Shown one piece after another: positions 1-5,205 of a stretch of 5,305 nt of DNA; positions within the stretch are counted from its first letter, which is position 1; the number at the start of each line of letters is the position of its first letter. The notes under the pieces were generated by a model. That model made no database searches. It was given only the letters and a program-made list of their open reading frames with translations, and had not been told where the DNA came from. The stretch spans positions 1-5,305 of the forward strand of contig JARFRT010000566.1 in the NCBI GenBank assembly GCA_029287105.1, in the 5' to 3' direction. The stretch is from Akkermansiaceae bacterium. Lineage in GTDB: Bacteria > Verrucomicrobiota > Verrucomicrobiia > Verrucomicrobiales > Akkermansiaceae. The position numbers were made by a program, and so were the translations under genes.

Positions 1-212
1 CGACTTAAGGTCGGATCAACGTCCACAATCGGCTTCACCTCCACCAAGGCAATACTCTCGTATTTCTTGGGCATCACATAAGTAATGACCGCCGCCGTGA
101 GAAAAACCAGAAGGAAGGTGAGAAGGATAACCCCGTAGCGATTCTTAAGAACCTGCCAATAGTCAATGGCGTGCAAAGAGGCTTCGTTCTGATTGGTATT
201 TTGATTTTGCAT
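1..212 (-). CDS. Wzz/GumC-type polysaccharide chain-length determinant, N-terminal fragment
   Basis: This is the first 70 residues of a gene that runs off the left edge. It starts with a short Asn/Gln-rich cytoplasmic leader (residues 1-12). The DYWQVLKNRYG stretch at 17-27 is typical of the N-terminal arm of Wzz domains. One hydrophobic helix follows (about 27-47), then MPKKYES at 47-53, the usual entry into the periplasmic domain. Family knowledge: these inner-membrane co-polymerases set the chain length of exopolysaccharide, capsule or O-antigen, and many Gram-negative versions carry a C-terminal tyrosine autokinase (GumC/ExoP/Wzc type). The kinase part, if present, lies outside the window. 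The ATG at 212 is the first in frame and puts the helix at the expected distance; no clear Shine-Dalgarno precedes it. A terminator separates it from the barrel gene upstream, so it probably has its own promoter. Family assignment is fairly sure, subtype unknown. Confidence 0.85.
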   Translation of the reverse strand, partial: MQNQNTNQNEASLHAIDYWQVLKNRYGVILLTFLLVFLTAAVITYVMPKKYESIALVEVKPIVDVDPTLS

Positions 213-295
213 TTATACGGGTAATGGCCGTGGTGTCGGCTTATTGTTGGCTGGCTATGGCGGGGGGCTGTTCTCTCCAAAAACTATGGAGATGT

Positions 296-337
296 AAACA
301 AAAAAGCCGTTGCAATGTTAAGACACTGCAACGGCTT
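296..337 (-). terminator. Rho-independent terminator after the outer-membrane barrel gene
   Basis: A perfect 11-bp inverted repeat pairs AAGCCGTTGCA (304-314) with TGCAACGGCTT (327-337). After a single A/C mismatch the stem continues for 3 bp to a TAAG tetraloop (319-322). Read on the minus strand, the stem runs straight into TTTTTTGTTT (305-296), a classic intrinsic terminator. It begins 27 bases past the stop codon of the barrel gene (365-367), so it ends the transcript of the secreted-protein/barrel pair. On the plus strand the nearest T run (350-355) is too far from the stem and there is no plus-strand gene to terminate. Confidence 0.92.
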
Positions 338-364
338 ATATGTTCGGATTTTTTGACAGGAATC

Positions 365-1609
365 TTAGAACTCGACGCGAACGCCGAGGGATGCACGGTT
401 ACGCTCGTAGGTGCGGCTGGCTGCGGCAATGCCAATGCCATTGCTGGCATCACTTTCGGTCCAGTTATAGGAACCAGTGACATAAACGCCATCGTTCACC
501 TTGTAGGAGAAACCGAGGTAGAGGTTAAGGAGGTCCTGGTCCAGATCTGCAATCGCAAACCCGCCCGGGACAGTACGGCCGTCTTCCATATCCGTCATGA
601 TCACGTTGAGACCGGCATGCAAGGTAAGCTGCGGGGAAACAATGTAATCAGCGGAGACACCGACACGCAAGGTGTTGTTGGTGTCGTAGGTGTAACCGGG
701 GAAGCTGGTTCCATAGTCTTCCACACCGTAGCGAGCGAATGCGCGAACACTCAACTGCTCGTTGACACGGGTGCGCACGGCGGCTTCGGCAAACGGGCTG
801 TCACTGCTGGCACCACCGTCCACGTCACGCATCTGCATACCCGCCTTGACGGCAAGAACGGAATTGGGACTGAAACGGTGCTCGATACCGAGTGTGACAT
901 AGTGGTTGGTGGAATCACCGGCTGAGCCGCTTGAATCCGTTTCGCTGTAGCGATAGTCGAGCGTCCAGATGGTCTGCTCAGACGTGCGATAGCGGAATTG
1001 GTTGTAAACGGAGGTGATCAGACGATCGTTCGCCGATGAGATAGTCGCGTAATCGAGGCCACGGACCTTGACACCGGTGTAGGTTGCGAAACGCTCGCTC
1101 CAGCGGTAACCCACAGCATTGTCGGACTGGTAATGCAGATACTCGCCAATTTGACGGTCGACGGAAAAACCGTAGCTGTAGTCTGGCTCCAGCTCGTAAG
1201 CAACGTAGTTGCGGCTGCTGAAACGGAGACGCTCGCTCACGCGGTGCGCCCAGTTGATACCCAGACGAGCCTGTGCAAACGCGTCATCGCTGCCGACGGC
1301 GGCAGGAGCATCGAAGTAGTAGGTGCCACCCACACGTGCAAACACATCCCATGTGGTTTGCGGTGTGATGCTCACGAGTGCCGCGCCAACGTAGGCGGAG
1401 ACAGAGGTTACATCATCTTCGAATCCAGGGGAGCCCGGGAGCACTGTAGGACTGACGTTGTCGTCATAGTTGAAGCTGACACCGGCATTCCACTTGAGGG
1501 GGGAGCTTTCCGAAGCTTCGTCGTTAGGAGCAATGTCGTAAAGACCCTGGGCGGATGCCGCGCTTAACGAGGCGAGCAGTACGGTTCCTGCGATAAAATG
1601 TTTTTTCAT
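365..1609 (-). CDS. Outer-membrane beta-barrel protein (BBP2_2-like) of a polysaccharide locus
   Basis: The 414-residue protein has a Sec signal peptide (MKKHFIAGTVLL..., cleavage probably after ASA at 18-20) and a short acidic linker. The rest alternates polar and hydrophobic/aromatic residues, as in transmembrane beta strands, and ends in an aromatic residue (VRVEF at 410-414), the usual outer-membrane insertion signal. The segment GVSFNYDDNV (43-52) resembles the start of the putative beta-barrel porin 2 family (BBP2_2), whose members often lie in exopolysaccharide gene clusters. The Wzz-like gene next door supports a role in polysaccharide export or anchoring at the outer membrane; this is inference, as no substrate can be read from the sequence. 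It starts 41 bases after the stop of the 195-residue secreted protein, with no terminator between, so the two are probably one operon. The start is fixed by the signal peptide; no Shine-Dalgarno is visible. A terminator lies just downstream. Confidence 0.9.
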   Translation of the reverse strand: MKKHFIAGTVLLASLSAASAQGLYDIAPNDEASESSPLKWNAGVSFNYDDNVSPTVLPGSPGFEDDVTSVSAYVGAALVSITPQTTWDVFARVGGTYYFDAPAAVGSDDAFAQARLGINWAHRVSERLRFSSRNYVAYELEPDYSYGFSVDRQIGEYLHYQSDNAVGYRWSERFATYTGVKVRGLDYATISSANDRLITSVYNQFRYRTSEQTIWTLDYRYSETDSSGSAGDSTNHYVTLGIEHRFSPNSVLAVKAGMQMRDVDGGASSDSPFAEAAVRTRVNEQLSVRAFARYGVEDYGTSFPGYTYDTNNTLRVGVSADYIVSPQLTLHAGLNVIMTDMEDGRTVPGGFAIADLDQDLLNLYLGFSYKVNDGVYVTGSYNWTESDASNGIGIAAASRTYERNRASLGVRVEF

Positions 1610-1650
1610 AGTATTGTTAGATTTGGGTTTGGTTGACTAATTCCTGTCTG

Positions 1651-2238
1651 CTATCGAGACACGGAAAAACTGTCCTCGTTCGTCGAAGAAGGAGGAGTCA
1701 CGGTAGGAGGTTGAAGACCTGGAGGGAACAGGGGGAAACCACCGGGGCCACCGAGTGTGGGGCCAACGGGTCCTTGTCCGGGGAAATCAAGTGGGTTCTG
1801 AGGAACGGAAGGTGGGATCACAACGACCTTGCCGCCTTTCTCATCACCTTTGGCGCTGTGACCGGAGTCACCGCCACGTGCTGCATACTTGGTAACAACA
1901 GCTTGAACTTCGGCGAGGGCGTCGGGCGCCACGGCAACGGCACACTGGCCGATGATGCGGACTTTGCTGGGGGCGACTTCAATAGCAGCCTCAACGATTC
2001 CTGCGACGAGTTGCTTGTCGGCAGCGGATGCCACGATGGCAGCCTTGACGACTTCACAAGCACAGGACTCGTTCTGGGCAACCTGGGTTGCGACCAACTC
2101 GAGAACTCTTTCCGGGTGAGCGGCAACAGCTTTTTTAACAGCTGTGGACACTTTATAACAATCGGGAGCTTCTGCGTAGACTGGTGTAACCAGGGCGAGC
2201 ACAGCACCGAACAGCGCGTATTTCATAGTATTTTTCAT
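1651..2238 (-). CDS. Secreted Ala/Val-rich four-cysteine protein with Pro/Gly-rich tail, function unknown
   Basis: I do not recognise this 195-residue protein. It has a Sec signal peptide, cleaved probably after PVYA (19-22). The mature part has two regions. Residues 25-119 are predicted helical, rich in Ala and Val, with four cysteines (C27, C59, C61, C99). The spacing suggests repeats of about 34 residues: C27-YKVSTAV and C61-EVVKAAI align, and P-x-x-V/L turns recur near residues 42, 90 and 105. Residues 120-195 are low in complexity: a charged Gly/Lys patch, then a long Pro/Gly-rich tail (about 142-184) and a Ser-rich end. No lipobox, LPXTG or PEP-CTERM tail is seen. It precedes the barrel gene by 41 bases, so a shared envelope job is likely; the tail could reach into the barrel or cell wall (inference). 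A second ATG (2226) also gives a good signal peptide, but the Shine-Dalgarno fits 2238. Confidence 0.82.
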   Translation of the reverse strand: MKNTMKYALFGAVLALVTPVYAEAPDCYKVSTAVKKAVAAHPERVLELVATQVAQNESCACEVVKAAIVASAADKQLVAGIVEAAIEVAPSKVRIIGQCAVAVAPDALAEVQAVVTKYAARGGDSGHSAKGDEKGGKVVVIPPSVPQNPLDFPGQGPVGPTLGGPGGFPLFPPGLQPPTVTPPSSTNEDSFSVSR

Positions 2239-2247
2239 AGTTTGTTA

Positions 2248-2255
2248 TCCTTTCT
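2248..2255 (-). promoter_or_regulatory. Shine-Dalgarno site of the secreted-protein gene
   Basis: On the minus strand AGAAAGGA lies 9 bases before the ATG at 2238, a near-ideal match and distance. It decides the start in favour of 2238 over the in-frame ATG 12 bases later (2226). It is the clearest ribosome binding site in the left half; the barrel and Wzz-like genes show none. Confidence 0.7.
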
Positions 2256-2283
2256 GGGTGAATGGATTATCCTGTCACAGATA

Positions 2284-2354
2284 AGCGGGTAGCGGGAATC
2301 GAACCCGCATAATCAGCTTGGAAGGCTGGAGCTTTACCATTAAGCTATACCCGC
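2284..2354 (-). tRNA. tRNA-Gly (anticodon UCC)
   Basis: The 71-base gene folds as a full cloverleaf. The acceptor stem GCGGGTA pairs with TACCCGC. The D stem GCTT/AAGC encloses AATGGTA. The anticodon arm has loop CTTCCAA, giving anticodon TCC (glycine codons GGA and GGG). The T arm is GCGGG-TTCGAAT-CCCGC and the variable loop is 4 bases. The outermost anticodon-stem pair is C·A. The discriminator base is T (2284) and CCA is not encoded, so it must be added after transcription. A good promoter lies just upstream, and the secreted-protein gene begins 45 bases downstream with no terminator between. Confidence 0.96.
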
Positions 2355-2366
2355 AAGGGTGGATAC

Positions 2367-2395
2367 ATTAAACTCGAGACCAGTTGGTGCAGCAA
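2367..2395 (-). promoter_or_regulatory. Sigma-70-type promoter for tRNA-Gly with AT-rich upstream region
   Basis: On the minus strand TTGCTG (2395-2390) and TTTAAT (2372-2367) are separated by exactly 17 bases. They match the -35 and -10 consensus at 4 and 5 of 6 positions. The -10 box ends 12 bases before the tRNA, which fits a short 5' leader removed by RNase P. The region just upstream (about 2396-2455) is rich in A and T tracts on both strands, resembling an UP element, common at stable-RNA promoters. The boxes are seen directly; promoter activity is inferred. Confidence 0.65.
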
Positions 2396-2554
2396 GTACT
2401 AAATTGAGTATTTTGTTATTTTTTTAAACCTTTTTAAAACAATGTTTGACGGCGAATTTCATTATTCCTCATAGTCTGGCGCTGTTTTGCGCCGGCAACC
2501 ATCACCTCGCGACCCTCGTTGGGCGGGGCATGCGCCGCCCGTTCAAAAACCCGC
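2396..2554. other. Intergenic region with two inverted repeats and an AT-rich tract
   Basis: No convincing gene lies between the Nif3-family gene and tRNA-Gly (about 200 bases including the promoter). It contains two GC-rich inverted repeats. GGCGC/GCGCC spans 2478-2493 with loop TGTTTT. GGGCGG/CCGCCC spans 2521-2540 with an 8-base loop that contains GCATGC. Neither has a T run right after it on the minus strand, so neither is a textbook terminator. The second starts about 15 bases past the stop of the Nif3-family gene and may protect or end its message. The AT-rich block at about 2400-2455 is best read as the upstream part of the tRNA-Gly promoter. Confidence 0.5.
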
Positions 2555-3310
2555 TCACAGGCCGGTGGGGTGGTCGATAAATTGGCTATCCAGGCTGAAT
2601 TTCCGACCTATTTCAGCGGCAAGGGCCCTGACACCGAAGGTTTCCGTGGCGTAGTGGCCGGCGTAGAGCACGTTAATGCCGAGTTCCTCGGCCAGGGAGT
2701 AGCTCCAGTGCGGGCCCTCGCCGGTGATGAAGGTCTGGATGCCGCATGCTGCCATCGCGGCCACCTCTGAGCCGGCGCCGCCGGTGATGATCCCGACCCT
2801 TCCCGCGTGCCGCGGTCCGCCGGGGCACAGGTGCACGGGTCCCGCCACGATCTCGGCCAGTTGGCTTTGGAGGTCACTTCTTTTGATCTCCAGGTTCTGG
2901 CAGAGTCCGAGTTGAATGCCCTTCCAGTCGAAAAACGGTTCGGCGTCGTGCATGCCGAGCTGGGTGGCGAGTTGCGCGTTGTTCCCCCATTGCGGGTGGA
3001 TATCCAGGGGGATGTGGGCGCTGTAGAGCGCCATGCCAGCGTCCAGGGCGCGTTTCAACTTTTGGTACACGGCCCCGGTCACGGGCTGCGGCCCTTGCCA
3101 GAACATGCCGTGGTGGACCAGCAGGAGGTCCGCGCCGGCATCGATCGCCTTGTCAAATACCGGCAACGAGGCATCCACCGCCGCAACGATTTTTGTCACC
3201 ACCCCGCCGTTTTCAATTTGCAACCCGTTCACCGCCCCCGGGTAATCCGGGATTCCGCTGATGTTGAGTTCGCGGTCGAGAAAATCCGTCAATGCTTGCA
3301 GGCTTGCCAT
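2555..3310 (-). CDS. Nif3/YbgI-family dinuclear metal-centre protein
   Basis: The 251-residue protein is a Nif3-family member of the short kind (like E. coli YbgI, about 250 residues), without the inserted middle domain of the roughly 370-residue homologues. Expected metal ligands are present at nearly the YbgI spacing: H66-H67 in LLLVHHG, H99 and D103 in SAHIPLD, and H219 and E223 in AGHYATE. The N-terminal GAVNGLQIE (25-33) and the ITGGAGSEV segment (175-183) are also typical. Family knowledge: these cytoplasmic proteins form hexameric toroids with a two-metal site. The physiological reaction is not settled, and the database name GTP cyclohydrolase 1 type 2 is weakly founded. AGGA lies 7 bases before the ATG at 3310, supporting the start. 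It follows the VKOR-fusion gene by 88 bases on the same strand; cotranscription is possible. Family is very sure, function unknown. Confidence 0.95.
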   Translation of the reverse strand: MASLQALTDFLDRELNISGIPDYPGAVNGLQIENGGVVTKIVAAVDASLPVFDKAIDAGADLLLVHHGMFWQGPQPVTGAVYQKLKRALDAGMALYSAHIPLDIHPQWGNNAQLATQLGMHDAEPFFDWKGIQLGLCQNLEIKRSDLQSQLAEIVAGPVHLCPGGPRHAGRVGIITGGAGSEVAAMAACGIQTFITGEGPHWSYSLAEELGINVLYAGHYATETFGVRALAAEIGRKFSLDSQFIDHPTGL

Positions 3311-3398
3311 GACGGGATCCTACCTCGTTTGCCGGGTAATCCCATGCAAAAAAACAGGTGACGGGGCGATGGCGGGCGCGGCATCGATGGCATCCGGG

Positions 3399-4601
3399 TC
3401 ACTTCAACCCGAGGTGCTTCTCGAGCAGCAGCTCGAAGGTCTGCCGGTCCTTGGTCGCGCCCTGGATGATCAGGCTGTCCTTGAGCAGGATTTTCGGCAT
3501 GACCGGTGTGCTTTTCACCAGCATTTTGTAATCCGCGATATTTTGCCGGAGCACCGCATCGACCCAGGAGGGATCCACCGCTGACATCCGCGCCTCACCC
3601 ACCAAGCCGTATGCCATGGCTTCGGCCGCCTCAACCGGCTGGGCATGATAGTCAAACAACCACTGGTGAATCTCGGCAAACCGGGACCGGTCGGCGCGCC
3701 AGACCTTCAGGGCCAATGCGGCCAGTTCGCAGGCGTGGGCATGATCGTCCGCACCCCGTGGCAGGTTGGGGTTGCACTGCCTGTTGAGAGGAATCGGCAG
3801 CACAACGACGGCAAGCTTGCCGGGATGGAGGGCCATGATCTGCCCGAGTTTTTCATGCATGTCGCGGCAGGATGCGCAGGTGTAGTCGAAGTACTCCACG
3901 ATCACATGGTCGGCGTCCGCATCCCCGAGGTGCGGGAGCTCCGCGACCCGGTAGGACTTTTCCCCGTCGAGGAAGGAGACCAGCCGGCCTGTCCCCCGCG
4001 CGTGGGCGTCATGGCTTGCCGGTGCGCCGGCTCCGGTCAGGACGTCGACCCGGTGGGTTTCCGGTCCGGGGCCGAAATGCTGCACCGCCGCCAGGGCCAG
4101 CACCATGGCGAGGGCGAGGGTCAGGGCCGAGGTCGTCCTGCGCGACAGCCCCTCCGCCTTGAGCTCGACGCCCAGGATCAGGATTCCCAACAGGACCCCC
4201 AGCCCGTGCATCGTCATGCAGTAGGGGCATAGCGTATGCAGGACCCATAGTTGCAGGGCGGTGAACCATACCGCGGCGGCTAGAAACATCCACGCCGCAA
4301 GCATCCTGCACCAGCGCACCCGGGCGCCACGCATCCACAGGCTGGCCAGCACGGCGATGTAGAGCAGCGATGAAAAAGCGCTGACCGGAACCACCCCGAA
4401 CACGACGGACCACTTGCTGCCCAAGACATTGGCGCAGCCGCTGCCCGCACCACAGCCGGCCAGGCTATTGATCCGGCCGGCCAGCTTCTCGATGGTCAGC
4501 CACAGGCTCATGCTTGCCGCGGCGACGGCCACAAGCGCGATCAGCCATTTCACCAGCGGCTTCATCTCCATGGGTCTTGTCATGCATGCCATCTTCTTCA
4601 T
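3399..4601 (-). CDS. VKOR domain fused to DsbA/thioredoxin-like domain: periplasmic disulfide-forming enzyme
   Basis: The 400-residue membrane protein has an N-terminal VKOR domain. Helices lie at about 16-36, 64-90, 97-120, 125-147 and 156-176, with a loop cysteine pair C50-x5-C56 and the quinone-side CPYC at 125-128. After a His/Gly-rich linker (about 180-230) comes a periplasmic thioredoxin-fold domain with CASC (242-245) in FDYTCASC and a cis-proline segment STPVMP (364-369). A further pair, C276 and C291, lies in the domain's helical insert. Family knowledge: bacterial VKOR replaces DsbB, passing electrons from the thioredoxin partner to quinone, so the fusion oxidises cysteines of exported proteins; similar fusions are known in cyanobacteria. 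Likely substrates here are cysteine-bearing envelope proteins (inference). The start is uncertain, since ATGs at 4601, 4592, 4583, 4571 and 4565 are in frame and no clear Shine-Dalgarno decides. It follows the small membrane protein by 67 bases. Confidence 0.93.
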   Translation of the reverse strand: MKKMACMTRPMEMKPLVKWLIALVAVAAASMSLWLTIEKLAGRINSLAGCGAGSGCANVLGSKWSVVFGVVPVSAFSSLLYIAVLASLWMRGARVRWCRMLAAWMFLAAAVWFTALQLWVLHTLCPYCMTMHGLGVLLGILILGVELKAEGLSRRTTSALTLALAMVLALAAVQHFGPGPETHRVDVLTGAGAPASHDAHARGTGRLVSFLDGEKSYRVAELPHLGDADADHVIVEYFDYTCASCRDMHEKLGQIMALHPGKLAVVVLPIPLNRQCNPNLPRGADDHAHACELAALALKVWRADRSRFAEIHQWLFDYHAQPVEAAEAMAYGLVGEARMSAVDPSWVDAVLRQNIADYKMLVKSTPVMPKILLKDSLIIQGATKDRQTFELLLEKHLGLK

Positions 4602-4668
4602 CCCGGCCCCGATGACGAGTCCAGAGTTGGGGGCGCAACCGATTTTTCAACAAATCATTTCCATGCGA

Positions 4669-4944
4669 TCAGTCCCGTTTTTTCGGCACGCCATGATCGT
4701 CCAGAGCGACCCAGTCATCGCCCTCGCGATTACGGCGCCAGCCATTGATGGCGAACAGGAGTGTCAGTGCGAGGAAGAAAATGGCCGTCTCCATCAGAAA
4801 CGGGCTGGTTACCAGGGCCAGGCACATCCGTCCCAGCTCGCCGGCAAAGCCGGGCAGGTAGGCCGAGGCCGCAATCCCACCCAACATCAGGAAAAAGAAA
4901 GCGACCAGTGCCGAGCCAATGGCAATATGTTTTGACCTCTGCAT
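4669..4944 (-). CDS. Small membrane protein with two predicted helices, function unknown
   Basis: The 91-residue protein has two hydrophobic helices (about 6-29 and 47-66). They are joined by a short loop (YLPGFAGELGR, about 29-39) and followed by a charged tail of about 25 residues rich in Arg, Asp and Lys (GWRRNREGDDW...KKRD). The positive charges after helix 2 and at the N-terminus suggest both ends are cytoplasmic. I do not recognise a family and no catalytic motif is visible. The reading frame stays open upstream into tRNA-Leu, but those codons are tRNA sequence, so I take the ATG at 4944 (MQRSKHIA). No good Shine-Dalgarno is seen; AGGA lies 14 bases upstream, which is too far. It lies between tRNA-Leu and the VKOR-fusion gene on the same strand and may share a transcript with either. 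The coding call rests on codon pattern and membrane profile. Confidence 0.65.
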   Translation of the reverse strand: MQRSKHIAIGSALVAFFFLMLGGIAASAYLPGFAGELGRMCLALVTSPFLMETAIFFLALTLLFAINGWRRNREGDDWVALDDHGVPKKRD

Positions 4945-4971
4945 GCTGCTGTGTGCCGTCCTGTAACCCGT

Positions 4972-5006
4972 TCTGGCCGATATGCCAGATGTTTTCAACC
5001 GTCTGG
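4972..5006 (-). other. Two overlapping, mutually exclusive hairpins in the leader of the small membrane protein
   Basis: On the minus strand three related segments follow each other: CCAGA (5006-5002), TCTGGC (4989-4984) and GCCAGA (4977-4972). The middle one can pair with either neighbour. One option is a stem of 5 to 7 bp (two more pairs, one of them G-T) around an 8 to 12-base loop. The other is a perfect 6-bp stem around a 6-base loop. Such an arrangement is what attenuators and riboswitch-like leaders use, but no T run follows either stem, so a transcription attenuator is not shown. It lies between the 3' end of tRNA-Leu and the ATG at 4944. The pairing is seen directly; regulation is speculation. 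Confidence 0.35.
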
Positions 5007-5015
5007 GGCAAAAAG

Positions 5016-5098
5016 TACCGGGAACAGGGGTCGAACCTGCACGCCCTAGGGGCACTAGATCCTAAATCTAGCGTGTCTACCAATTCCACCATCCCGGC
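5016..5098 (-). tRNA. tRNA-Leu (anticodon UAG)
   Basis: This 83-base class II tRNA has acceptor GCCGGGA paired with TCCCGGT (the outermost pair is G-T). The D arm contains AATTGGTAGA. The anticodon stem CTAGA/TCTAG holds loop TTTAGGA, giving anticodon TAG (leucine CUN codons). The long variable arm has stem GCCC/GGGC around CTA, and the T arm is GCAGG-TTCGACC-CCTGT. The long variable arm and loop match bacterial tRNA-Leu. The discriminator is A (5016) and CCA is not encoded. A CTTTTTG run follows the 3' end, which may help end or process the transcript. A strong promoter lies 14 bases upstream. Confidence 0.97.
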
Positions 5099-5111
5099 TT
5101 GGAACGAGCGG

Positions 5112-5139
5112 ACTATAGTGAAACACCGGGTTATGGCAA
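5112..5139 (-). promoter_or_regulatory. Sigma-70-type promoter for tRNA-Leu
   Basis: On the minus strand TTGCCA (5139-5134) and TATAGT (5117-5112) are separated by 16 bases. Each matches its consensus at 5 of 6 positions. The -10 box ends 13 bases before the tRNA 5' end, as expected for a stable-RNA promoter with a short leader. It lies in the gap after hemL, so tRNA-Leu and perhaps the downstream small membrane protein are expressed independently of hemL. The boxes are seen directly; activity is inferred. Confidence 0.7.
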
Positions 5140-5205
5140 CGGGTTTCTTTCCCGAAATGACCAACCCGGAATTCAGCCACCACGTCGCCACTTCAATCCG
5201 CAAAC

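Noticed and set aside
224..925. Long plus-strand open frame opposite the barrel gene
   Set aside because: It runs through the terminator and lies antisense to a gene with a signal peptide, beta-strand pattern and C-terminal aromatic residue. Its translation has no domain character.
1633..2292. Plus-strand open frame opposite the secreted-protein gene, ending near tRNA-Gly
   Set aside because: Its product is low in complexity and mirrors the Ala/Val/Pro codons of the real gene. The minus strand has a Shine-Dalgarno and a signal peptide.
3348..3401. Possible terminator between the VKOR-fusion and Nif3-family genes
   Set aside because: A run of seven T on the minus strand (3354-3348) follows a GTGAC/GTCAC pair, but the stem is only 5 bp with large internal mismatches and overlaps the stop codon. 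This is too weak to call.
4945..5055. Upstream extension of the small membrane protein into tRNA-Leu
   Set aside because: The frame is open but overlaps the tRNA, and the added residues look like translated tRNA and leader sequence. The ATG at 4944 begins just before the first membrane helix.
5140..5168. CGGGTT/AACCCG inverted repeat downstream of hemL
   Set aside because: It could be a hemL terminator, but the loop is 17 bases, no T run follows on the minus strand, and it touches the tRNA-Leu -35 box.
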